The translations under genes and the position numbers were made by a program. A stretch of 64,000 nt of DNA from NCBI RefSeq assembly GCF_015709455.1, contig NZ_JADNQW010000005.1, forward strand, positions 3,988,001 through 4,052,000. The letters run 5' to 3'. The notes below the pieces were generated by a model. The model was not told where the DNA came from. It made no database searches and was given only the letters and a program-made list of their open reading frames with translations. This DNA is from Methylosinus sp. H3A. Its GTDB lineage: Bacteria; Pseudomonadota; Alphaproteobacteria; Rhizobiales; Beijerinckiaceae. The stretch's first letter is position 1; each line of letters begins with the position of its first letter. This document shows positions 36,815 to 44,791 of this stretch, piece by piece.

Positions 36815-37500
36815 ATGGCTACTGCCGTTCAGAAAATCACATTGTCGTCCTCGCGCGACATTCCTTTCAACAAGCTTGTCCTCTCCCAGGCGAATGTCCG
36901 GCGCGTGAAGGCCGGAGTCTCGATCGAGGAACTCGCCGAGGACATCGCGCGCCGCACTCTGCTCCAAAGCCTGAGCGTGCGGCCCGTGCTCGACGCCGAC
37001 GGCGCCGAGACTGGCATGTTCGAGATTCCCGCGGGCGGTCGCCGCTATCGAGCGCTCGAGCTTTTGGTCAAACAGAAGCGGCTCGCCAAAACGGCGCCCG
37101 TCCCCTGCGTCGTCCGCGATCCGACGAGCGACATCCTCGCGGAAGACGACTCGCTCGCTGAAAATGTCCAGCGCGCGCCGCTGCATCCGCTCGACCAGTT
37201 CCGCGCCTTTCATGCGATGCGATGCAAAGGAAAGTCCGAGGAGGAGATCGCCGCAGCCTTCTTCATCGGCGTCAATATCGTGAAGCAGCGCCTGCGGCTG
37301 ACCAGCGTGTCGGAGAAGCTACTCGACGTCTATGCCGAAGACGGAATGTCGCTGGAGCAGTTGATGGCCTTCACCGTCTCATCGGACCACGCTCGGCAGG
37401 AGCAGGTCTGGGCGGCGCTGGAAAAGTCATGGTCCAAAGAGCCTTACCAGATTCGGCGCATGCTGACGGAAAAGGCCGTGCGCGCCGCCGATCGACGACC
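36815..37500 (+). pseudogene. ParB/RepB/Spo0J-family protein, C-terminus deleted
   Basis: The N-terminal 228 residues are a normal element-borne ParB: IPFNKLVLSQANVRRVKAGV, IPAGGRRYRALELL, DDSLAENVQRAPLHPLDQFRAF, and the HTH region EEIAAAFFIGVNIVKQRLRL. The family text breaks off at TEKAVRAADRR (about 37500), where the frame runs into a DUF2285 gene. The remaining two thirds of ParB are gone. The open frame to 38623 past this point is not coding. CTP/parS binding might survive; spreading or partition would not be expected. Confidence 0.82.
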
Positions 37501-37919
37501 GCGACAGGCGGGTCGTGATCGCCGAGGCCCGAGGCGAGATTCATGTCTGGATGAACGAAGGCGCGCCGCGCCATCCAGCGATCATCTTGCCGCTCGACGC
37601 GTCGCTCGAAATCCGGCTCGAAGTCGCGTCGCGATTCGTTCGCCGCCTTCGAGGTGGCGCCGCAGGGCCGTTTCCTCGCGCGCTGCAATTGACTGCGCAG
37701 CGACGCGCACGTCTCATCCTATTGCTGCACGCGCTGGATTTCCGGCTCGGCGGCGCGGGGCCACGCGACATCGCCGCGTCCCTGATCAACGCCGAGGACG
37801 CTGCGCTTCCCGCGCTCGAGTGGAAGAGCTCGGCGACGCGCCGCAAGGCGAACCGCCTTATCCACGATTCCATGGCGCTGATGAACGGCGGCTACAAGCG
37901 GCTGCTGCGCGGCCGCTGA
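37495..37919 (+). pseudogene. DUF2285 protein, N-terminus deleted
   Basis: From the deletion junction the text IDDRDRRVVIAEARGEIHVW continues to HPAIILPLDASLEIRLEVASRF, LILLLHALDFRLGGAGPRDIAASL and LIHDSMALMNGGYKRLLRGR, the DUF2285 family of alphaproteobacterial ICEs. No start of its own is evident except a GTG at 37515. The beginning of the protein has been removed together with the end of parB. Confidence 0.78.
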
Positions 37920-38091
37920 CGGCCCTTCCACCTTCTCCGTCTCCTGCACATCCCGGCGTGCGTCTCGCGGAAGGGGGGACACGGACCGGCCTCAAAACTT
38001 CGTCCTCCCCCTGCGCTTCTCTTCTCCGCCACGGTGATCTCGAAACGCCGCGACGTCCCTGCGGCGCACCTCACCGCTACGGAGGCGTCTC

Positions 38092-38376
38092 TTGCGCGAC
38101 AAATCACCCGAGGGCGCCACGCGCTTCGTCCGAACGCACGAAGCCGCGCGAATGCTCAGCCTTTCCGCGCGCACGCTCGAAAAATACCGCTGTCACGGCG
38201 CTGGCCCTACGTTCCGCAAGCTCGGCGGCCGTGTCGTCTACGCGATCGAGGACATCCAGGCCTGGGCCGATGGGGCCGCCTGCCGCTCCACGTCGGACCC
38301 GCAATATGTCGAAGCGCGCGACGCCGTCCGCGTCGACACCGGCGTGCGCATCGCCCGCCCGAACTTTCACCGCTGA
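38092..38376 (+). CDS. HTH (excisionase/MerR-like) protein of the integrative element
   Basis: A 94-residue DNA-binding protein: FVRTHEAARMLSLSARTLEKYRCHGAGPTFRKLGGRVVYAIEDIQAW is a helix-turn-helix of the HTH_17/excisionase type. Its place between DUF2285 and repA is the usual order in alphaproteobacterial integrative elements, where it acts as a regulator or directionality factor. It appears intact. It starts 12 bp before repA. Confidence 0.85.
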   Translation: MRDKSPEGATRFVRTHEAARMLSLSARTLEKYRCHGAGPTFRKLGGRVVYAIEDIQAWADGAACRSTSDPQYVEARDAVRVDTGVRIARPNFHR

Positions 38377-38388
38377 GGCGACGCCGCC

Positions 38389-39468
38389 ATGTCGCGCCGC
38401 CTCCCCGTCATCTCGAACGAGCGAAGCCGGCTCCACCCCTTCGTCATCGCGACGGGGGACGCATCCCCTCGCGATCAGCGCGATCTCATGGAGCGGCCAT
38501 TCTTCTCGCTCGCCAAGGCGAAGCGCACGGCGCCGATCCTCTACGAGGCGGCCGGCGCGCGCGTTGAAGTCTTCGCCATGCCCGAGCACGGCATGGCGAC
38601 CATATGGGATGCCGATGTGCTGATCTGGGCGGCGAGCCGGATCGTCGAAGCCGAGAATCTGGGCCTCACGACGTCCCGATTCCTGCGCTTCACGCCCTAT
38701 CAGCTCCTCAAGGCGGTCGGACGGGCGACCGGCGCGCGCGACTACAAACTGCTGAAGGGCGCGCTCACCCGCCTGCAATCGACGGCCATCTGCACCACCA
38801 TTCGCAACGGCGAGCACTGGCGTCGAAGCCAGTTCTCCTGGATCAACGAATGGGAAGAATGCGTGACGCGCGACGGCCGCGTCGAAGGCATGGAATTCGT
38901 CCTCCCGGAATGGTTCTACCGCGGCGTCGTCGACCGCTCGCTCGTGCTCGCCATCGACCCTGCCTATTTCCGGCTGACAGGCGGCGTCGAGCGCTGGCTC
39001 TATCGCGTGGCCCGCAAGCACGCCGGCCGGCAGAGGCAGGGCTGGACCTTCGACATCCCGCATCTTCATCAAAAATCCGGCAGCCTCGCGAGGCTCAGGG
39101 ATTTCGCGATCGACGTCCGACTCATCGTGTGCCAGCAATCGCTGCCCGGTTATCGTCTGCGGATCGAGCGCGACGGCCAGCGCGAGCTCCTACACATCCT
39201 GCCGAGCGACTTATCCACAGCCCCTGTGGATAGGTCTGTGGAAACACTCGGGACTTCGGGCGCACATGGTATCGGGACTTCGGGCGCGGCCCTATCGGGA
39301 CTTCGGGCGCGCGGTGGGCAGCTAACCGCTTCGTCGACAATGGGCCGCGCCAAATCCAGAAATTCGCGACCGATCGGCGTTAGCTTCGTTCCGCCGGTCG
39401 TGCGCTCGAACAAGTCCACGCCGAGCTCGCATTCGAGATCGTGCAATCGACGACTGAGGGTGGATTGA
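38389..39468 (+). CDS. repA: RepA-type replication initiator, chimeric C-terminus
   Basis: The conserved RepA core spans residues about 1-285: ERPFFSLAKAKRTAPILYE, MATIWDADVLIWAASRI, FTPYQLLKAVGRATG, WINEWEECVTRDGRVEGMEFVLPEWFYRGVV and WLYRVARKHAGRQRQGW. After residue 287 the frame runs through three 15-bp repeats and then reads the antisense of a LysR fragment, so the last 50 or so residues are not native. It likely served autonomous replication of the excised element. Whether the truncated end matters is unknown. Confidence 0.8.
   Translation: MSRRLPVISNERSRLHPFVIATGDASPRDQRDLMERPFFSLAKAKRTAPILYEAAGARVEVFAMPEHGMATIWDADVLIWAASRIVEAENLGLTTSRFLRFTPYQLLKAVGRATGARDYKLLKGALTRLQSTAICTTIRNGEHWRRSQFSWINEWEECVTRDGRVEGMEFVLPEWFYRGVVDRSLVLAIDPAYFRLTGGVERWLYRVARKHAGRQRQGWTFDIPHLHQKSGSLARLRDFAIDVRLIVCQQSLPGYRLRIERDGQRELLHILPSDLSTAPVDRSVETLGTSGAHGIGTSGAALSGLRARGGQLTASSTMGRAKSRNSRPIGVSFVPPVVRSNKSTPSSHSRSCNRRLRVD
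39249..39310. repeat. Three 15-bp direct repeats at the repA 3' end
   Basis: CGGGACTTCGGGCGC occurs exactly at 39249-39263, 39273-39287 and 39296-39310 (spacings 24 and 23 bp). They follow a TTATCCACAG sequence, a DnaA-box-like motif, at about 39210. Position next to repA suggests initiator-binding iterons or part of an origin. Confidence 0.75.
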
Positions 39469-39557
39469 CGCGTGTTCAGCGTCTCCGCCGCTTGCCGAAG
39501 GCTTCGATGCCGCGAGGCGACAAGAGCCCATTTCAGATCTCGAAGCTCCGAATTCAC
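39326..39557 (-). pseudogene. LysR-family regulator, N-terminal fragment
   Basis: About 77 residues from MNSELRDLKWALVASRHRSLRQAAETLNTRQSTLSRRL through LFERTTGGTKLTPIGREFLDLARPIV form a complete LysR winged-helix domain. The sequence then runs into the repA repeats in antisense and loses similarity, so the effector-binding domain is deleted. It shares the truncation point with the abnormal end of repA. No gene is seen between 39558 and the cassette at 39805. Confidence 0.82.
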
Positions 39558-39993
39558 CTGAAAAGCCCGGGTTCACAAGCTTATTTCCAGAATCGGATAG
39601 CAGACGACAGGGACGCCATCAGCCGTTCTAACGCTCTCTATTTCATTGAAATTAAATGGCCTTTTCAAGGCCGCCAGTCGAACGGCTATCGCTTTGCAAG
39701 CTATGGGTTTTTTTGACGAACGGACCCGATTCCTCCCCAATCGATGCGCCGTCCCGAACAGCCCGACCGCTCCGCTGTGCGACGCTATGGACTTCGCGCT
39801 TCCAGGTGGTGGGTCAGTTTGAAATTCTGGTTGCGGACCCAAAATGAGTCTGTACAACGATCAAGCAAACCATGAAAACATCCGTCGGGCTGGCGCAGTC
39901 CGGGCAGTGGCGCGCGCTGACGTTCATTCACAATTTCGTGGAAAACTCGCCCGCGATTTGGCGGGGCGGCGAATGTCACAACCCGGAGCGGGC

Positions 39994-41199
39994 ATGCGGT
40001 CCCCAATTCCTATGTTCGCATGCATGCGGTTGCGCTGGTACGCGAAAGCGACCGGCGACGTCCTGTTGCGGAATTGGCTGTGGTGCTTTGTCGCCGGAAC
40101 GGTGATCCCATGGGACATGACGTTTCTGCTCGGGCTATCGGCGCTGTTGAACGATCTCTTCGCCCGCGACCAAGGGTTCTGGTGGCGCATCGTGTTTCCG
40201 CTAGTTGTCCAAGCGGCGGGATTGGCATGGGCCGGCGTGCAGCGAAACGCGATTGGCGGCGGGGGATTTACGTCCTACGCACGCACGATGCCGCTTTCGG
40301 CCGGCACGCGGCGCGCCGTCAATCTTCTTGTTCTGGCCGCCGCCGACAATCTCTGGCTGATTCTTTTCGCGCTGGCGGCGGCGCTCCCGCCAGCCGCGAG
40401 CCCGTATCCCGGCGCGTTTAGAATCGCTGCTCTTTTGTCGCTCTTAGCGCTGTTCCTGTCGGCGCAACTGGCGCTGCTCGAACGAAACGCCGTGGCAATG
40501 ATGGCGGCCCTCGCGGCGAATCTCCCGCTGGCTCTGTCTCTGACCGTCTTCGGCGGGCCGCTTCAGTGGGCGCTGCTTTTCGCCGCTCCGGCGCTGGCGG
40601 CGGCGGGCTTTGCCGAGTCACGATCGGCCACCGCGATAAAATCAATGAAGGCGCCGCTAAAATCACGGACAACCGGCCGGGCGCTAAAAACACCCATTGC
40701 TCTGCGGATTCAGCTCAAGGCTCTGGTCGAGACGCCCATCGGCTCGGTCCTGCGTTTTTGCGCGGCGCTGGGCGTGGCGGCCTTTGTCGATTTTCTGCTC
40801 CAGGCCTTCGACTACGATTCCCGCTCCGCGACGACGGTCGTGGTCGCAATGGCGTTTGTCGCCATTGCCCTCAGCGGATTCTACCGCACGCTGCGCATGG
40901 CTCACACATCGATGACGCTCTATTCCGCGACGCTGCCCCTGCGGGCCGGATTCTGGGCGATCGGCGACACTTTGCTGGTGTGTTTGCTCGGATTGCCGCC
41001 GCTGGCCATTCTGCTGCCGCCCGCGATCACACACGAAGTCGCCGCCGTGCCTGTTCTCACCGCTCTTTCGGCGGCTTTTCTGGCGTTGCTCGCGGCGGTC
41101 CGGCTCCCCGTTGTTTTTGGCGGGCGGCGGGCCATTCTCTATTTGGTGTTTTTGACGACCGCGTGGTCGGGCGCGGCGATCGCGGCCATCGCCCATTGA
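39994..41199 (+). CDS. ABC transporter membrane protein, unknown substrate
   Basis: A protein of about 401 residues from ATG 39994 (GGAG 5 nt upstream); ATGs at 39844 and 39973 are possible but add non-hydrophobic text. There are about 10-12 hydrophobic segments, for example LLRNWLWCFVAGTVIPWD, LWLILFALAAALPP, FRIAALLSLLALFLSAQLALL, LLVCLLGLPPLAILLPP and ILYLVFLTTAWSGAAIAAI. The ATPase gene begins 15 bp later, so the two form a transporter. No substrate can be assigned. It lies wholly inside the cassette. Confidence 0.78.
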   Translation: MRSPIPMFACMRLRWYAKATGDVLLRNWLWCFVAGTVIPWDMTFLLGLSALLNDLFARDQGFWWRIVFPLVVQAAGLAWAGVQRNAIGGGGFTSYARTMPLSAGTRRAVNLLVLAAADNLWLILFALAAALPPAASPYPGAFRIAALLSLLALFLSAQLALLERNAVAMMAALAANLPLALSLTVFGGPLQWALLFAAPALAAAGFAESRSATAIKSMKAPLKSRTTGRALKTPIALRIQLKALVETPIGSVLRFCAALGVAAFVDFLLQAFDYDSRSATTVVVAMAFVAIALSGFYRTLRMAHTSMTLYSATLPLRAGFWAIGDTLLVCLLGLPPLAILLPPAITHEVAAVPVLTALSAAFLALLAAVRLPVVFGGRRAILYLVFLTTAWSGAAIAAIAH

Positions 41200-41213
41200 A
41201 GGAAGCGGTTCTG

Positions 41214-41855
41214 ATGTTGAGATGCGAAGGGTTGCGCAAATCCTACAACGGGCGGCCGGTCCTGCGAGAAATCGGCTTTCAGCTCTCGACTGGAGCCTGG
41301 GCGCTGCAAGGTCCGAACGGCTGCGGGAAATCCACATTGTTGCGCCTGCTCGCCGGAGCGGAGGAGCCGGACGCCGGCGACATCCGCATCGCCGGCGTCG
41401 GAATGCGCGAAGCGCCGCTGCGGGCGCGCCAGCGCCTTTCCTACGCGCCGGACGAGAGCCCGATCTATCCATTCCTGACAGGCTCAGACCTGCTCGAATT
41501 CGTTTCCATGGCGAAAAAGCGCCCGCTCGACGCATATGTCGTCGGATTGATCGATGAGTTCGGGCTGCGCCCCTTCATGGGCGTCCGCTTTTCCCACCTG
41601 TCTCTGGGATCGCAAAAGAAGTTAGTTCTGTGTGCGGCCTGGATTGGAGAACCAGACGTCCTTTTGCTCGACGAGCCGAGCAACGGCCTCGATCTCGACT
41701 CGCGGGACCTTCTCGCGGAGCTTATTTGTCGATGCTCCCGAGAGAAGACGATCCTCTTCGCCTCACACGACGCGGACTTTGTCGCCGCAGCCGAAGCGAA
41801 TGTCCTGGCGATGGAGGATTTGTCGCTTGGGGCCGAAAGCAGAAATTCAAACTGA
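41214..41855 (+). CDS. ABC transporter ATP-binding protein
   Basis: A 213-residue ATPase read from ATG 41214. Walker A GPNGCGKST, signature LSLGSQKK, Walker B VLLLDEPSNGLDLDS and the switch His in FASHDADF are all present. The last codons and the TGA fall in the terminal inverted repeat of the cassette. It partners with the preceding membrane protein as a half-transporter of the exporter type. The longer open frame beginning at 40566 overlaps the permease out of frame and is not used. Confidence 0.9.
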   Translation: MLRCEGLRKSYNGRPVLREIGFQLSTGAWALQGPNGCGKSTLLRLLAGAEEPDAGDIRIAGVGMREAPLRARQRLSYAPDESPIYPFLTGSDLLEFVSMAKKRPLDAYVVGLIDEFGLRPFMGVRFSHLSLGSQKKLVLCAAWIGEPDVLLLDEPSNGLDLDSRDLLAELICRCSREKTILFASHDADFVAAAEANVLAMEDLSLGAESRNSN

Positions 41856-42002
41856 CCCACTACCCGCTTCCAATATGCGTTGCTAAAACGTTCTAGTCGG
41901 CTTACCTTCTCCCGACTGCAATTTCATGAGCAGCGGCCGAACGGGATGGTGGAACATCCCGCCCGGCCTGACCACAACCCACGCTTTCTAGGAGCCTGGA
42001 TC

Positions 42003-42626
42003 ATGGCTGATTCTGAAGATAGCACGACTCCGCCCGCCGTTAGCTGGCGCGCCATTTTGCGAGGAACCGGCGCCTTGCCGTCCGGGAAGAGGACGGAAGG
42101 GGCGCCGTCCGACCCCGCGTTGCAGCTCTGGCGTAACTGGCAAGCCAATCACACTGAGGTCGTCGCGCTGACGCGCCAGTGGCAGCGCATCGAGAAGAGG
42201 CTCATTCACTCGGTCGGCATCCCCGAGGTCACGATCCGCCTTTCCGGCGAGGAGGAGCCGAAAATCGCTCAATCGGTCGACGAGATCGAGGAGCTGGTCG
42301 CGAACGAGCCGGCGATCGAGAAAGAAGCGCTGATCGCCGCGCTCGACGAACAGCAAAAGCGATGGGACGAGGCGGCGGCGGCGCTCGGTTTCGACGCCGT
42401 CGACGCGGAACTCCGGGCCGCTCTCGGCAAGGAGCGCGATTTTGTGGCTTCGGTCCCGAAGACGAAAGCCGCCAGCCTGCCGGGCGTCGCGGCCAAGCTC
42501 GCCATCCTCATTCAGCTCGGCGAGCCGAGCCCGACAGATGCGGAGTTTCCCTGGCCGGAACTGCGCTCGGCGCTCGCGGATATCGCCCGGCTGACGTCGC
42601 CGGAAGCGGCCGTCTTGCCGATGTGA
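42003..42626 (+). CDS. Hypothetical protein, 207 residues
   Basis: Read from ATG 42003 with AGGAG about 10 nt upstream. It is acidic and helical (IEKRLIHSVGIPEVTIRL, SVDEIEELVANEPAIEKEALIAALDEQQKRW), with no signal peptide or membrane segment. The ending (SALADIARLTSPEAAVLP) is helical too. Family and function are not recognised. A GGGATG/CATCCC hairpin lies in its leader at 41943-41960. It is convergent with the HTH gene downstream. Confidence 0.65.
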   Translation: MADSEDSTTPPAVSWRAILRGTGALPSGKRTEGAPSDPALQLWRNWQANHTEVVALTRQWQRIEKRLIHSVGIPEVTIRLSGEEEPKIAQSVDEIEELVANEPAIEKEALIAALDEQQKRWDEAAAALGFDAVDAELRAALGKERDFVASVPKTKAASLPGVAAKLAILIQLGEPSPTDAEFPWPELRSALADIARLTSPEAAVLPM

Positions 42627-42636
42627 TCCTCATGCT

Positions 42637-42666
42637 CGGGTCCATGGTCGCTCGGCTATGGACCCG
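42637..42666. terminator. Possible bidirectional terminator hairpin
   Basis: CGGGTCCAT (42637-42645) pairs with ATGGACCCG (42658-42666) across a 12-nt loop between two convergent genes. There is no clear T-run, so this is only a candidate. Confidence 0.4.
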
Positions 42667-43003
42667 GCTTCCTTCGAGCTGCCCTTTGCGCCGGCCTCTC
42701 GCTTTTGCGAGCTGGCTTTGCGCCTTTCTTGACTTGCGCTTTCGTGCTGGCGCCTTCGGCCGATGTCGCGGACGATTTCGTTACCGCGATTTCGCTCGCA
42801 GGCCTCAAAAGCTCGAGCGCCGGGATTCCGAGAGCGTCGGCGAGGCGGCCGACGACGTCGACCGTCGCTGAATAGACGCAGCGTTCGATCGAGCTGATAT
42901 AGGTGCGGTCGAGCTCCGCCCGATGGCCGAGTTCCTCCTGCGACAGGCGTTGCGCCCGTCGATATTTCCTCAGATTGCGCGCCAGCGTCTCTCGCATTTC
43001 CAT
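42656..43003 (-). CDS. XRE-family transcriptional regulator
   Basis: A 115-residue protein. Residues 5-70 form a Cro/C1-type HTH: LARNLRKYRRAQRLSQEELGHRAELDRTYISSIERCV. The C-terminal tail is Lys/Arg/Ala-rich (VKKGAKPARKSERPAQRAARRK) and probably disordered. It is divergent from the small gene at 43134 and may control it or itself. An ATG at 42997 is an alternative start. Confidence 0.85.
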   Translation of the reverse strand: MEMRETLARNLRKYRRAQRLSQEELGHRAELDRTYISSIERCVYSATVDVVGRLADALGIPALELLRPASEIAVTKSSATSAEGASTKAQVKKGAKPARKSERPAQRAARRKPGP

Positions 43004-43133
43004 GACGAGAACCAGCCAGCTTGAAGAGTATTTATCTACGGAGTATACTCTACAAACGGTAGCCGCCGGTTCGAGGAAGGGAAGCGCCGGCGCGGCAGAG
43101 GGGGCGAGTCCGTAAACGACCGAGAGTCCGAAT

Positions 43134-43433
43134 ATGCGTGAGAAGCATCTGGGTCACGCCGTCTCTTTGGCGACGATTTTGTTGAGCACGCGCGAGCAGT
43201 TCGCTCGCGCGCTGCGTGACGCTGCGATGGCGAGCATCAGAGCGAGATCGAAAGGCGCAGGTTACGACCAGCCGATCATCTCCCGCTACTTCCTCGAATC
43301 GCATGTCGACGACGCTCTCTATCTGATCGGCAGAGACGGACTCGACGCGCTCGAGAGCAATGTCCGCTTCGCGGTCGACGAAATGATACGAGAGGCGTTG
43401 GAAAATGTGAGGTTGCGGCGGACGGACAATTAG
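43134..43433 (+). CDS. Hypothetical protein, 99 residues
   Basis: MREKHLGHAVSLATILLSTR opens a soluble, mostly helical protein (REQFARALRDAAMASIRA, LESNVRFAVDEMIREALENV). No domain is recognised. It is divergent from the XRE regulator, which may regulate it. Confidence 0.5.
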   Translation: MREKHLGHAVSLATILLSTREQFARALRDAAMASIRARSKGAGYDQPIISRYFLESHVDDALYLIGRDGLDALESNVRFAVDEMIREALENVRLRRTDN

Positions 43434-43562
43434 TCGATCGCAGTCTCGGTGCGCCGGCTACGGCGGCGCATTGCGCTTGCGCCATCAGGAGCCGACGTTT
43501 CCTGACCAGCAGCACGATTGACGTCGATCACATTTCAAGGATTTTGTTTGGGAGCATCTGTC

Positions 43563-43838
43563 GTGGAAAGACGAATAACTCTCACTGACATAGACCGCCC
43601 TGGAGAGGCGCTCGAAGTCGATATCATCGCCGCCGACGAGACGTCACTGACGCTTGCTGTGCCGAACACATCCGTGCAATTTCGACTGTTCCGCCACAGC
43701 CGCAACGCTCCCTATCAAGGATCGTTGGGCGGACGGAGCTTTTGCTTCGTTCCCCTTGCCGGCGAGGCCGGAAAAGGCCCACGTGAAGCGTCCCGCGAAA
43801 TTCACGTCGCGCGATCCGTCCGGCAACGCCAAACTTGA
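43563..43838 (+). CDS. Hypothetical protein, 91 residues
   Basis: Read from GTG 43563 (MERRITLTDIDRPGEALEV), with a beta-rich pattern up to LGGRSFCFVP and then a basic tail. The tail (REASREIHVARSVRQRQ) is not protein-like, and the frame may be disturbed after residue 70. It lies 52 bp upstream of the FitA-like antitoxin; no family is recognised. Confidence 0.45.
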   Translation: MERRITLTDIDRPGEALEVDIIAADETSLTLAVPNTSVQFRLFRHSRNAPYQGSLGGRSFCFVPLAGEAGKGPREASREIHVARSVRQRQT

Positions 43839-43890
43839 TTGCAGTGCAATCATTGCCTATTTTGCTGGCGACGCCATTCTGGAGGCTGTC

Positions 43891-44133
43891 GTGGCAAGCA
43901 TCACAATCCGCAATCTGGACGACGATTTGAAGCGCCGCTTACGCATGCGTGCGGCTGAACATGGCCGCTCCATGGAAGAAGAAGCACGGGAAATCCTGCG
44001 CCGCGCGATCGGCAGCGTCATCGCGCCGAAGAATCTCGGCCAGGCTATTCACGCCCGCTTCGCCGCTATCGGCGGCGTGGAGTTGGAGCTTCCCGCGCGC
44101 GGCCCGATGCGCGAACCGCCATCGTTCTCATGA
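43891..44133 (+). CDS. FitA-like ribbon-helix-helix antitoxin
   Basis: An 80-residue protein from GTG 43891 with GGAGG 5 nt upstream. ASITIRNLDDDLKRRLRMRAAEHGRSMEEEAREILRRAI is the RHH DNA-binding domain of the FitA/VapB group, and the C-terminal part (AIHARFAAIGGVELELPARGP) is the toxin-binding tail. It overlaps the PIN toxin gene by 4 bp (ATGA), the usual coupling. The partner toxin is broken. Confidence 0.88.
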   Translation: MASITIRNLDDDLKRRLRMRAAEHGRSMEEEAREILRRAIGSVIAPKNLGQAIHARFAAIGGVELELPARGPMREPPSFS

Positions 44134-44390
44134 ACGAGGCCATCATCCTGCTGGACACCAACGTCGTCTCCGAGCTGATGCGGCCTAAGCCCGCGCAGGC
44201 GGTCTTGGAGTGGTTCGCCGCGCATGACCTGGTGCCAAGTCCCGACCTGTCATCGCTTCTTGCGGCGCGGCTAGGGCAGATGGCCAAAGAGACCGCCATC
44301 GCGGCTCGATCCTCGAGCGACTCGTCGGCCTCACCTTCCTCAGAAGCGACGAAATTCGGAGCACCAATGTGCTTCCTGTTTGTTGTCTAG
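44130..44390 (+). pseudogene. PIN-domain (FitB/VapC) toxin, truncated
   Basis: MNEAIILLDTNVVSELMRPKPAQAVLEWF gives the first strand and helix of a PIN nuclease with the first catalytic Asp. After about residue 30 the sequence (LVPSPDLSSLLAARLGQ and Ser-rich text) no longer matches. The usual 130-140 residues and the other acidic residues are missing. The antitoxin upstream is therefore an orphan. Confidence 0.7.
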
Positions 44391-44433
44391 CGACAGGCAA
44401 CATTATCGGCCCCGCCCTGATGGCAAGACCCGC

Positions 44434-44791
44434 CTACAGGTAACGCTCTGCGAAAACGCGCAGCGCGGAGGCGCTCGTGTAAGCAGCGTATTTTTGATGC
44501 TCGTTGTTCTTTCTTGGATCAGCGAAATCGCACACCGACTTGATTGCGAGCGCCGTCACTTGGGGCAACGGGCTTTCATCCGCGGCGACCATCACTCCAT
44601 ATGCCTCCATCTCAATGCCGAGGGTCTTTCGATGTTGGCTGCGAATTGTCGCTACCAGAGCTGGGTCTTCGAGAACCGCCGCGCCCGAGGCGACTGGGCC
44701 GATCCGCATGGATAACACAGTCTTCCGAACTTGTCCGCTCCAAGTTCGCCTGATTTCGTCGAACGCCGCATGATCTTGAAGCATTTTTGCC
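44434..44791 (-). pseudogene. Nucleoside phosphorylase-type protein, 5' end cut by IS256
   Basis: The surviving C-terminal 115 or so residues read RIGPVASGAAVLEDPALV, RKTLGIEMEAYGVMVAA, AIKSVCDFADPRKNNEHQKYAAYTSASAL, the conserved end of PNP/UDP-phosphorylase-type domains, including the ME pair and the SVCDFAD loop. The apparent N-terminus ([11 protein letters not shown]) is translated IS inverted repeat, so the rest of the gene was lost at the IS junction. Such domains often belong to STAND-type sensors, but the partner domain is not here. Confidence 0.8.

Larger units (their letters stand above)
39805..41864 (+). mobile_element. 2,060-bp cassette with terminal inverted repeats and 8-bp TSD, no transposase
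   Basis: The left end reads GGTGGTGGGTCAGTTTGAA and the reverse complement of the right end reads GGTAGTGGGTCAGTTTGAA. The match extends about 38 bp inward with a handful of mismatches. CGCTTCCA stands immediately outside both ends (39797-39804 and 41865-41872), a perfect 8-bp target duplication. The interior holds only an ABC transporter gene pair. This is the structure of a mobile insertion cassette moved in trans by a related transposase. The parent IS family is not identified. Confidence 0.85.

Noticed and set aside
36815..38623. A 602-codon frame starting as ParB
   Set aside because: After residue 228 it reads out of frame through DUF2285, the HTH gene and repA; only the first part is coding.
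40566..41855. A 429-codon frame ending in the ABC ATPase
   Set aside because: The first 216 codons overlap the permease out of frame; the ATPase begins at 41214.
39805..41864. Assigning the cassette ends to IS21
   Set aside because: The GTGGGTCAGTTT text recalls IS21-type ends, but terminal GG and an 8-bp duplication also fit other families; not decidable by eye.
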